From: Saccharothrix saharensis
GTDB taxonomy: Bacteria; Actinomycetota; Actinomycetes; Mycobacteriales; Pseudonocardiaceae
NCBI RefSeq assembly: GCF_006716745.1
Contig: NZ_VFPP01000001.1
Span: 4,340,001 to 4,404,000 of the forward strand
DNA length: 64,000 bases
Direction: 5' to 3'
In this document: one piece after another, positions 9,187 through 16,014 of the stretch
How the letters are laid out: the number at the start of each line of letters is the position of its first letter
Numbering within the stretch: the first letter of the stretch is position 1
Translations under genes and position numbers: made by a program
Notes under the pieces: generated by a model
What the model was told of the DNA's origin: nothing
Databases searched by the model: none
What the model saw: the letters and a program-made list of their open reading frames with translations, nothing else

Positions 9187-10536
9187 TCAGCGCGGGTGCC
9201 CGGGCACGCCCGGCAGCGCCTGCCACGGCCGGGGCCCGGCGAGGGGCCGGTACTCGACGCCGAGCGCGTCGAGCCGCGGCAGGTGGTGCTCGGCCAGCCG
9301 GGCCAGGAACTCCGCCTCGTCCCGTTCGGCGGGGCTCCACACGACCTCGGCGAACGCGCACAGCCGGGGGAACGCGGCGTAGTCCAGGCGCCGCGGCGAG
9401 TCGAGGTGTTCGGTCCACAGGTTGGCCTGCGCCCCGAGCACCCGGTCCGCCGCCGCGGGCTCGTACCGGTAGACGTCCTCCAGCGTGGTGACGGTGCCGA
9501 CGGGGATCGGCTCGTCCGGGTGGTCGGACTGCCGGTAGTCCAGGTAGACGTGCTCCTCGGGGCACATCACGACGTCGTGGCCGCGGTCCAGCGCGGTCAG
9601 GCCGGGTTCCTCGCCGCGCCACGACGCGACGATCGTGCGGGCCGGCAGCGGTCCGACGCCCAGCACCTCGTCCCACCCGAACGGCCGCCGGCCGCGCTGG
9701 TGCAGGTGTTGGGCGATGCGGCGGACGAACCGCCCGTCGCCACCCGCCGCCTCGTCGCCGCCCAGGCCGATCACCTCGGCCGGGAACACGTCCAGCAGCT
9801 CGTCGAACACCTGCCGGTAGAAGTCCACTGTGGACTCGTCGGCCCGGAGCACGTTCGGGTTGACGCCCCAGTCGGTCCACACGCCGCCGCCGGAGACCCC
9901 GAGCTCGGGGTAGGCCGCGATGGCCGCCTGGCTGTGCCCCGGCACGTCGACCTCGGGGACGACCGTGATCTGCCGCTGCGCCGCGTAGGCGACGACTTCC
10001 CGCAGGTCGTCCTGGGTGTAGTAGCCGCCGTGGGGCCGCCCGGCCAGGCCGCCGGACCGCCGGTCGCCGAACCGCGAGTCGGGCCGCCACCCGCCGACCT
10101 CGTGCAGCCGGGGGAAGCGCCGCGACTCGAACCGCCAGCCCTGGTCGTCGGTCAGGTGCAGGTGCAGCACGTTGAGCTTGTGCACGGCCAGCAGGTCGAC
10201 GTAGCGCAGCAGGTCGTGCTTGGGCAGGAAGTGCCGCGCCACGTCCAGCATCACGCCGCGCCACGCGAACCGCGGGTGGTCCTCGACCTCGCACACCGGC
10301 AGCGCGACCGCACCCGGCGGCACGGCCCGGAACGCCGCCGGCCCGCTGAGCTGCCGCAACGTCTGCCGGGCGTAGAACTCGCCGGCGTCGTCGGACGCTC
10401 GGACCCGCACGCCCGCCGCCGACACCGACAGCCGGTAGCCCTCGGCGGGCCCGGCCACGCGCTCGACCTGGAACGTGCCGTCGAACGGCACCTCGCCGTC
10501 GCCCCGGGTGAACGACACGGGACGCGGAAGGATCAC
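9187..10536 (-). CDS. beta-N-acetylhexosaminidase, glycoside hydrolase family 20
   Basis: 449 residues. The GH20b N-terminal domain (PLPVCEVEDHPRFAWRGVMLDVARHFL) is followed by the GH20 TIM barrel: HKLNVLHLHLTDDQGWR, VVPEVDVPGHSQAAIAAYP and the catalytic Asp-Glu pair in VIGLGGDEAAGG. It should release terminal GlcNAc/GalNAc by substrate-assisted catalysis. No signal peptide is seen, so it probably acts in the cytoplasm on imported oligosaccharides, consistent with being the last gene of the ABC importer operon. The GTG at 10536 overlaps the permease stop (GTGA). It contains one copy of the 13-base palindrome described separately (9823-9835). Confidence 0.94.
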   Translation of the reverse strand: MILPRPVSFTRGDGEVPFDGTFQVERVAGPAEGYRLSVSAAGVRVRASDDAGEFYARQTLRQLSGPAAFRAVPPGAVALPVCEVEDHPRFAWRGVMLDVARHFLPKHDLLRYVDLLAVHKLNVLHLHLTDDQGWRFESRRFPRLHEVGGWRPDSRFGDRRSGGLAGRPHGGYYTQDDLREVVAYAAQRQITVVPEVDVPGHSQAAIAAYPELGVSGGGVWTDWGVNPNVLRADESTVDFYRQVFDELLDVFPAEVIGLGGDEAAGGDGRFVRRIAQHLHQRGRRPFGWDEVLGVGPLPARTIVASWRGEEPGLTALDRGHDVVMCPEEHVYLDYRQSDHPDEPIPVGTVTTLEDVYRYEPAAADRVLGAQANLWTEHLDSPRRLDYAAFPRLCAFAEVVWSPAERDEAEFLARLAEHHLPRLDALGVEYRPLAGPRPWQALPGVPGHPR

Positions 10537-11378
10537 GACTTCACCGCCCCGGCCAGGCCGGCCACCAGCCGCCGCTGCACGAGGATGAAGAAGACCAGCA
10601 CCGGGATCGTCATCACCGTCGATCCTGCCATGATCGCGCCCCAGTCGTTCTGGTCCGGTTTGACGAACACCTGCAGCGCCAGCGGCAGCGTCTGGTTCTC
10701 CGCCGCCGAGATGATGAACGTCTTGGCGAACAGGAAGTCGTTCCACGCGTGGATGAACGACAGCACGCTGGTCGCCACCAGACCGGGGGCGACCAGCGGG
10801 AACAGCACCTGCCACAGGAACCGGAAGCGGGACGCGCCGTCCAGCGTCGCCGCCTCCTCCAGCTCCACCGGCACGGCCGCGACGAACCCGCGCAGCATCC
10901 AGATCGCGAACGGCAGGCTGAACGCCAGGTGCACCAGCACCAGCGAGCCGAGGTGGTTGAGCCCGAAGACCGGCACCACGTCCCGCACCGACCGCATGAC
11001 GAAGAACAGCGGGATGGTCAGCGCCTCGACCGGCACCATCTGCACCACCAGCAGCATGACCAGCAGGGTGGTGCGGCTGCGGAACCGGAACCGGGTCAGC
11101 GCGGTGGCGGCCAGGAACGAGATCAGCAGGCTCAGCGCCACCACCGCGACCGCCACCACGACGCTGTTGAGCAGGTAGCGGCCGAAGTTCTGCACGGTCA
11201 ACGCGCGCACGAAGCTGTCGAGGGTGGGCGCGAGCGTCCACGGCCGCGGGTCGGTGGAGATCACCTCCGCCTCGGGCTTGAGCGCCGTGAGCACCATCCA
11301 GTACAGCGGGAACGCCACCACGGCCGCGACGACGACCACGACGCCCTCGGCGATGCCCCGCGACGCGCGCCGGTTCAC
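10533..11378 (-). CDS. ABC sugar importer permease, MalG-type
   Basis: 281 residues, six predicted membrane helices (first: VVVVVAAVVAFPLYWMVL). The binding-protein-dependent EAA loop reads EEAATLDGASRFRFLWQVLFP, where the permease contacts the ATPase. The CUT1 second-permease pattern FPLYWMVLTALKP is typical of MalG/DasC. Start GTG 11378 overlaps the preceding permease stop. No ATPase gene is nearby, so a shared ATPase such as MsiK would have to energise it, as known for CUT1 systems in streptomycetes. Substrate by context: an amino-sugar oligosaccharide. Confidence 0.93.
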   Translation of the reverse strand: MNRRASRGIAEGVVVVVAAVVAFPLYWMVLTALKPEAEVISTDPRPWTLAPTLDSFVRALTVQNFGRYLLNSVVVAVAVVALSLLISFLAATALTRFRFRSRTTLLVMLLVVQMVPVEALTIPLFFVMRSVRDVVPVFGLNHLGSLVLVHLAFSLPFAIWMLRGFVAAVPVELEEAATLDGASRFRFLWQVLFPLVAPGLVATSVLSFIHAWNDFLFAKTFIISAAENQTLPLALQVFVKPDQNDWGAIMAGSTVMTIPVLVFFILVQRRLVAGLAGAVKS

Positions 11379-12268
11379 AGCACCTCCCCGCTCCGCCGCA
11401 GCGCCCGCAGGTAGCCGAGGGTGATGAGCAGCAGCAGCACCGTCGTCACCACGCCGATGCTCGCGCCCAGCCCGTACTCCGAGGCGGCGAACGCCTGCTG
11501 GTAGGCGTAGACGTTGAGCACCAGGTTGCGGCCCGCGATGCCGCCGCCGTTGGTCATGATGTAGATCTGGGTGAACACCTTGAAGTCCCAGATGATCGAC
11601 TGGATCGTGACGACGATCAGCAGCGGCCGCAGCAGCGGCAGGATCACCCGGGTCGCCGTCCTGACCGTGCTCGCGCCGTCCAGCGCGGCGGCTTCCAGCA
11701 CCTCGCCCGGGATCGCCTTGATCCCCGCGTACAGGGTGACCATGACGAACGGGAACGAGCACCAGATCACCTGGGCGGCGACCAGCCCGAACGCCGTCCA
11801 CTTCTCGTAGGTCCAGGACATGCCGGTGGTGCCGAGGACCTCGTTGACGAACCCGAAGTTGGCGTCGAACAGGAACAGCCAGATCGTGGACCCGGCCACC
11901 GCGGGCGTCGCCCACGCGCCCAGCGCGGCCAGGAACAACGTCATCCGCGCCCACGTGCGGACCCTGGTGGCCAGCACCGCGAGCGCGGCGCCGACCAGCA
12001 GGGTCCCGACCACGCAGGCCGCCGCGAACGCGACGGTCTGCCCGAGCACGGCCCAGAACCGGCTCTGCGACAGCAGGGTCGCGTAGTTGTCCAGGCCCAG
12101 GAAGGTCAGCGGCGCGCCGCCGCTGACCTGCTCCTGGCCGTAGTCGAACAGGGAGATCAGCACGAGCTGGTAGATCGGGTAGCCCATCAGCCCGACCAGC
12201 ACCAGCAGTGCCGGGGCGAGGTAGGCGAACGCGATCCGCCCGTCACCCTTGGCGGTCCGCATCGTCAT
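11375..12268 (-). CDS. ABC sugar importer permease, MalF-type
   Basis: 297 residues. Starts MTMRTAKGDGRIAFAYLAPALL, six membrane helices, EAA loop VLEAAALDGASTVRTATRVI. ATG at 12268 with AGGGAC upstream. It is the first permease after the binding protein gene (22-base gap) and overlaps the second permease. CUT1 family by sequence; the transported sugar is inferred from the neighbouring hexosaminidase and DasR-type operators, not from the permease itself. Confidence 0.93.
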   Translation of the reverse strand: MTMRTAKGDGRIAFAYLAPALLVLVGLMGYPIYQLVLISLFDYGQEQVSGGAPLTFLGLDNYATLLSQSRFWAVLGQTVAFAAACVVGTLLVGAALAVLATRVRTWARMTLFLAALGAWATPAVAGSTIWLFLFDANFGFVNEVLGTTGMSWTYEKWTAFGLVAAQVIWCSFPFVMVTLYAGIKAIPGEVLEAAALDGASTVRTATRVILPLLRPLLIVVTIQSIIWDFKVFTQIYIMTNGGGIAGRNLVLNVYAYQQAFAASEYGLGASIGVVTTVLLLLITLGYLRALRRSGEVL

Positions 12269-12290
12269 GCTCTTGTCCCTTGGTCGTCCG

Positions 12291-13571
12291 CTACGAGGCG
12301 AAGGCGGCGTTCATCTCGTCGGCCGCGGTCTTCGCCGCCTTGTCGAGGTCCTCGCCACCGGCGGCGACCTGCTGCAACAACGTCGGCAGCACGGCCTGGG
12401 CGTCGATCTTGGCCCAGTTCGGCGTGACCGGCACGAACCGCGTGCCCGCCTCCAGCGTCCTGATGAACGGCTCCAGCACCGGGTTGGCCTCGGCGACCTC
12501 CGCCTGCACGTCGCCGAACGTGGGCAGGTTGCCCATCCCCTCGAACATCTTGCGCTGGTACTGCTTGCCGGCCAGCAGCCGGACGAACTCGGTGGCCAGC
12601 GTCTTGCGCTCGCTGCCCTTCATCACGCCGAGCAGGTTGCCGCCCGCGAACGCGGGTGCGATCTCGCCCGCCTTCTTGCCGGGCAGCGGCACGACCGCGT
12701 ACTTGCCCGCGGCGGTGGAGGCGTCGACGGACTTGCGGTTGAAGTCGCCGCCGATGACCATCGCCGCCTTGCCCGCGCGGAACGCCTCGACGCTGGCGTC
12801 GCCGCCGTTGCCCGCGCACTGGGAGGGCGGGCAGATGTCGTCCGCGATCAGCTCGGTGTACTGGCGCAGGCCCGCCTTGGACTCGGGGCTGTCGATCGCG
12901 GCCACGTACTTGTCACCGTCCTTGCGGGCGATGTCGCCGCCGTTGGCCCACACGAACGGCATCGCGCCGTAGGTGTACTTGCCGCCCGCGGAGATGCCGA
13001 GCAGATCGGGCTTGGCGGCCCGGATCTTCCGGGCCAGCGGCGCGATCTCGTCCAACGTGGCCGGCGGCTGGAGGTTCAGCTCCTGGAAGACGTCGGTGCG
13101 GTAGTAGAGCGCGCGCACGCCGACGAACCACGGAACGCCGTATACCTTGCCGTCCACCTTTCCGGTGTCCAGCACGGCGGGCAGCAGGTCCTTGGCCTCG
13201 TCCCAGCCGCCGAGGTCGAGCTCGGCGAACCCGCCGCCCGCGACGTAGCCCGCCAGGTCGGTGTTGCCGAACTCGGCCACGTCGGGCGCGCTGCGCGGGT
13301 CGCTGAACGCGGCCTTGAACCGCTCGGCGCGGGTCTGAACCTGGATGTACTGCACCTCGACCGTGACGCCGCCGTGCGCGTTCTGGAACTCCGAGATCGC
13401 TTCCTGGACCACGGCCTCCTTCGGGCCGTGGTTGACCTCGTCGAACAGCCAGACCCGGAGGTGGCCCGTCTGCTCGTCCGTGCCGGTGCCCGTGACGGGG
13501 CCGGACTGGACCGGGGTGCACCCGGCCAGCACGGCGACGCCGACGGCGGCTGCTGTCAGTGCGAACCGCAT
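12291..13571 (-). CDS. ABC transporter sugar-binding lipoprotein (CUT1)
   Basis: 426 residues from ATG 13571 (AGAGG eight bases upstream). Lipoprotein signal MRFALTAAAVGVAVLAGC, then a SBP_bac_1 fold: LRVWLFDEVNHGPKEAVVQE, APDVAEFGNTD, YGVPWFVGVRALYYRTDVF, MPFVWANGGDI. Anchored outside the membrane, it would capture the sugar for the two permeases downstream. The promoter region carries two regulatory signatures: a GGTCTAGACC core (13660-13669) matching DasR sites, and a 12-base CGCAACGTTGCG palindrome (13588-13599) of LacI-operator type. Together with the GH20 gene this suggests a GlcNAc-containing oligosaccharide, but plant-type beta-glucosides cannot be excluded. Confidence 0.93.
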   Translation of the reverse strand: MRFALTAAAVGVAVLAGCTPVQSGPVTGTGTDEQTGHLRVWLFDEVNHGPKEAVVQEAISEFQNAHGGVTVEVQYIQVQTRAERFKAAFSDPRSAPDVAEFGNTDLAGYVAGGGFAELDLGGWDEAKDLLPAVLDTGKVDGKVYGVPWFVGVRALYYRTDVFQELNLQPPATLDEIAPLARKIRAAKPDLLGISAGGKYTYGAMPFVWANGGDIARKDGDKYVAAIDSPESKAGLRQYTELIADDICPPSQCAGNGGDASVEAFRAGKAAMVIGGDFNRKSVDASTAAGKYAVVPLPGKKAGEIAPAFAGGNLLGVMKGSERKTLATEFVRLLAGKQYQRKMFEGMGNLPTFGDVQAEVAEANPVLEPFIRTLEAGTRFVPVTPNWAKIDAQAVLPTLLQQVAAGGEDLDKAAKTAADEMNAAFAS

Positions 13572-13587
13572 CCTCGCCACCTCTTCT

Positions 13588-13610
13588 CGCAACGTTGCGC
13601 AATATGCAAC
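13588..13610. promoter_or_regulatory. LacI-type operator candidate in front of the sugar-binding protein gene
   Basis: Perfect palindrome CGCAACGTTGCG at 13588-13599 with the central CG typical of LacI-family operators, plus a further GCAAC half-site at 13606-13610. On the minus strand it lies just downstream of a plausible promoter (TTGCTT ... CATATT), 17 bases before the ATG. No LacI-family gene is in the window. Confidence 0.55.
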
Positions 13611-13659
13611 AGCTATTTCAAGGGAAGCAACGGGGATGCTAATGTCCGCGACGGCAAAC

Positions 13660-13669
13660 GGTCTAGACC
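13660..13669. promoter_or_regulatory. DasR responsive element (dre)-like site upstream of sugar importer operon
   Basis: GGTCTAGACC, the self-complementary core of dre sites known from Streptomyces DasR, about 90 bases upstream of the binding-protein ATG. It overlaps the cutC stop codon (TAG at 13663-13665). Confidence 0.7.
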
Positions 13670-14316
13670 AGATCCGCCCAGGTCCGGACCGCGGCGGCGG
13701 AGACCGGGGCGTCCCAGCCGCCCGGCCGGACCGCGCCACCGACGTGGAACCCGGTGACGCCGACCGCCTTCAGCGCCGGGACGTGCCCGGCCCGCAACCC
13801 ACCGCCGACCAGCAGCCGCACCGCGCCCTGCCGTGCGGCCAACCGCTCCAGCACGGCGAAGCCGTCCGCGACGCCGCGCGGGCTGCCGGCCGCGAGCACC
13901 GTGTCGCACCCCAGTCCCCCGACCACCGTCCACGCTGCCTCGGGATCGGCCGCGTTGTCCAGCGCCCGGTGGAAGGTCCACGCGCACCCGTCCAGCTCCG
14001 CGACGAGCGCCGCGCACGCCGCCTCGTCCACCCACCCGGCGGCGTCGAGGAAGCCGAGCACGAACTCCGACGCCCCCGCCTCGCGCAGCGCCGCCGCGTC
14101 CCGCCGGAGCCGGTCCAGGTCGCCGGGTGCGAAGCCGGGCGCGTCGCGGAGCATGACCCGGACCGGCAGATCGGTCGCGGAGAGCACGTCCCGCAGCACG
14201 GCGACCGGCGGCGTCAGCCCGTCCGCGGCCATGTCGACGGTGAGTTCCAGCCGGTGCGCGCCACCGTCCTGCGCGGCTTCGGCGTCGGTGGCGTCCAGTG
14301 CGATGACCTCGAGCAT
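13663..14316 (-). CDS. cutC: CutC family TIM-barrel protein
   Basis: 217 residues, full-length CutC domain: MLEVIALDATDAEAAQDGGAHRLEL, PPVAVLRDVL, LPVRVMLRD, FVLGFLDAAGWVD, WTFHRALD, VLAAGSPRGVADG, RLLVGGGLRAGHVPALKAVGVTGFHVGGAVR. The family was named for copper homeostasis but no catalytic or metal role is settled. Here the start codon lies inside a perfect 14-base DasR-type palindrome and the gene sits directly upstream of an amino-sugar importer operon, which argues for a role in amino-sugar metabolism. The ATG at 14316 has no ribosome site because the palindrome occupies that position, so the mRNA may be leaderless. Confidence 0.92.
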   Translation of the reverse strand: MLEVIALDATDAEAAQDGGAHRLELTVDMAADGLTPPVAVLRDVLSATDLPVRVMLRDAPGFAPGDLDRLRRDAAALREAGASEFVLGFLDAAGWVDEAACAALVAELDGCAWTFHRALDNAADPEAAWTVVGGLGCDTVLAAGSPRGVADGFAVLERLAARQGAVRLLVGGGLRAGHVPALKAVGVTGFHVGGAVRPGGWDAPVSAAAVRTWADLV

Positions 14317-14328
14317 GGTCTAGACCAT
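14315..14328. promoter_or_regulatory. dre-like DasR site covering the cutC start codon
   Basis: ATGGTCTAGACCAT, perfect 14-base palindrome matching the DasR core TGGTCTAGACCA. The last three bases on the minus strand are the cutC ATG, so bound repressor would block initiation directly. Confidence 0.8.
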
Positions 14329-14446
14329 AACGCCCGGTGGCTCGGGAACGACCCGAGTGAACTGTTAAAGCGAGCCGATGTATCTCGCGTAGAACTACTC
14401 ACTCCTTATCTGATGACCGGTCCTCAACCCCGACTGAGGAGGCCAC

Positions 14447-14638
14447 ATGAGCGCCAATCCGCCTGGCGTCGACGAGCTGGATCCCGAGGAGCTGGAGAGG
14501 CAGTTCGCCGAGGAGCCGGTCGACGAGCTGGACCTGCACGACGAGCTGGACGACCTGCCGCCGGTGACGCCGACGGGCCACCACCAGACGCACAGCGTCC
14601 CGGTGGACACCGACGGCACGCCGGTGACCGGCAGCTGA
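14447..14638 (+). CDS. small acidic protein of unknown function
   Basis: 63 residues, strongly acidic in the first half (VDELDPEELERQFAEEPVDELDLHDELDDLPP), with a polar HHQTHSVPVDTDGTPVTGS tail. No cysteine, no signal peptide, no recognised domain. GAGGAGG eight bases before the ATG supports translation, and codon third positions are GC-rich as in real genes. It lies 193 bases ahead of the sigma-like gene and could be an anti-sigma or target peptide of that module, but this is only a guess from position. Confidence 0.7.
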   Translation: MSANPPGVDELDPEELERQFAEEPVDELDLHDELDDLPPVTPTGHHQTHSVPVDTDGTPVTGS

Positions 14639-14831
14639 GAGCCGCTGGGGGGAAGGGGGAAGGCGGTCGTCGGTCGGCTTCGAGGGGTGCCGATCGGGGG
14701 TTCGCCTGCGAAATGGGGGGGAGGGCGGTCCGCGGTGCGAGGGGGGCACCGCGGACCGCCGCCGCGCCGGTGACGGCGAACGTGTGTGACGATCAGCTTC
14801 GGCTGGGGGACGCCGAGAAGGAGGTGACGAC

Positions 14832-15437
14832 GTGGGAGAACTGCGCACGGCCGGTGAGCGCCCACCGTGGGAGGGGCTGGACGGCACGGACCGGCACGCG
14901 GCTTGCGTCGTCGCCGCGCGCGACGGCGACCGCAGGGCGCTGGACGTGCTGGTCGCCGACCTCACCCCACTGGTGTGGCACGTCGCCCGGGGGCACGGGC
15001 TGGACCGCAGCACCGCCGAGGACGTGGTGCAGACGGTCTGGCTCGCGCTGCTGCGGCACCTCGACCGGCTGGTCGAGCCGCGGGCTCTGGCCGGGTGGCT
15101 CGTCGTCGCGACGCGCCGCGAGGCCCAACGGACCTGGACACCGGCTCGCCGTGAAGCGGCGCTGAGCGACGAGCTGGCGGAACAACTGGAGAGCGAGTAC
15201 GGCCTGCCCGAGGACGCCGCCCTGGTCGACGACCGGGACCACCGGCTGTGGCGGGCTTTCGGCCGACTGTCGCAGAAGTGCCAGGAACTTCTGCGGCTCA
15301 CCGTGCTGGCCGGCCGGGCGGAGTACCGCGCGGTCGCCGAAGCACTGTCCATGCCACGCGGCAGCATCGGCCCCACCCGGGGTCGGTGCCTGACCATGTT
15401 GCGCACACATCTCGACGCGGAAGGAGGATCGCGGTGA
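14832..15437 (+). CDS. sigma-70/ECF-like RNA polymerase sigma factor
   Basis: 201 residues from a GTG with GGAGGTGACGAC directly upstream. The sigma-2 region runs through DVLVADLTPLVWHVARGHGLDRSTAEDVVQTVWLALLRHL, and sigma-4 through LSQKCQELLRLTVLAGRAEYRAVAEALSMPRGSIGPTRGRCLTML, with a helix-turn-helix in the last part. It groups by eye with the short sigma factors found beside TPR-CHAT genes in actinobacteria. Its stop overlaps the next gene (GTGA at 15434-15437), so the two are coupled. No anti-sigma gene of a recognised type is adjacent. Confidence 0.9.
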   Translation: MGELRTAGERPPWEGLDGTDRHAACVVAARDGDRRALDVLVADLTPLVWHVARGHGLDRSTAEDVVQTVWLALLRHLDRLVEPRALAGWLVVATRREAQRTWTPARREAALSDELAEQLESEYGLPEDAALVDDRDHRLWRAFGRLSQKCQELLRLTVLAGRAEYRAVAEALSMPRGSIGPTRGRCLTMLRTHLDAEGGSR

Positions 15438-15919
15438 ACGACATCGACCCGCGCGATGACCGCAGAGGCCAAGAGGACACCGCTGTCCTCACGGAACTGA
15501 ACCGCCTGGTGTACGAGTTGGACGCGCCCCCGGCGGGGCTCGTCGAACGCATCCAGTTCGCGGTGGCGCTGGAGAACCTGGACGTCGAGGTGGCCCGGTG
15601 GGAACGTGCCGGTTCCTTCGCCGGGGTGCGCGGCGGCAGCCCCGGCACCATCACGTTCACGGTGGACAACCTGACGCTGATGGTGAACTTCACGTCCATC
15701 GGCGCGCGGCACCGCATCGACGGCTGGCTCGTACCCGCCGGTGAGCACACCGTCGAGGTGCGGGTGGCCGAGCACGAGTCGAGCACCACCAAGGCCGACG
15801 ACGGCGGCCGGTTCGTGCTGTCCGACGTGCCCGCGGGCACCACGCAGATCGTGGTGCACCTGGTCGACTCCCGGGGCGAGCCGGGGCGGACCGTGGTGAC
15901 GCCGACGATCATGTTGTAA
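15434..15919 (+). CDS. small protein with C-terminal beta-sandwich (carboxypeptidase-regulatory-like) domain
   Basis: 161 residues, GTG start inside the sigma-factor stop, with AAGGAGG 7 bases ahead. The N-terminal ~70 residues are helical and charged (LTELNRLVYELDAPPAGLVERIQFAVALENLDVEVARWER). The remainder reads like a beta-sandwich with alternating hydrophobics: GTITFTVDNLTLMVNFT, GWLVPAGEHTVEVRVAEHES, DDGGRFVLSDVPAGTTQIVVHL. No catalytic motif or signal peptide. Always-between placement with a sigma factor and a CHAT protease suggests an adaptor or substrate of the protease; that is inference. Confidence 0.85.
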   Translation: MNDIDPRDDRRGQEDTAVLTELNRLVYELDAPPAGLVERIQFAVALENLDVEVARWERAGSFAGVRGGSPGTITFTVDNLTLMVNFTSIGARHRIDGWLVPAGEHTVEVRVAEHESSTTKADDGGRFVLSDVPAGTTQIVVHLVDSRGEPGRTVVTPTIML

Positions 15920-16014
15920 CCGATCGACCACTCACCGAGAGTGACCCGTTCGGCTCACGGACAGCATCCGCAAGACGGCTTCTCGGACACGTTCCGTGTG
16001 CTGGCATTAAGGAC

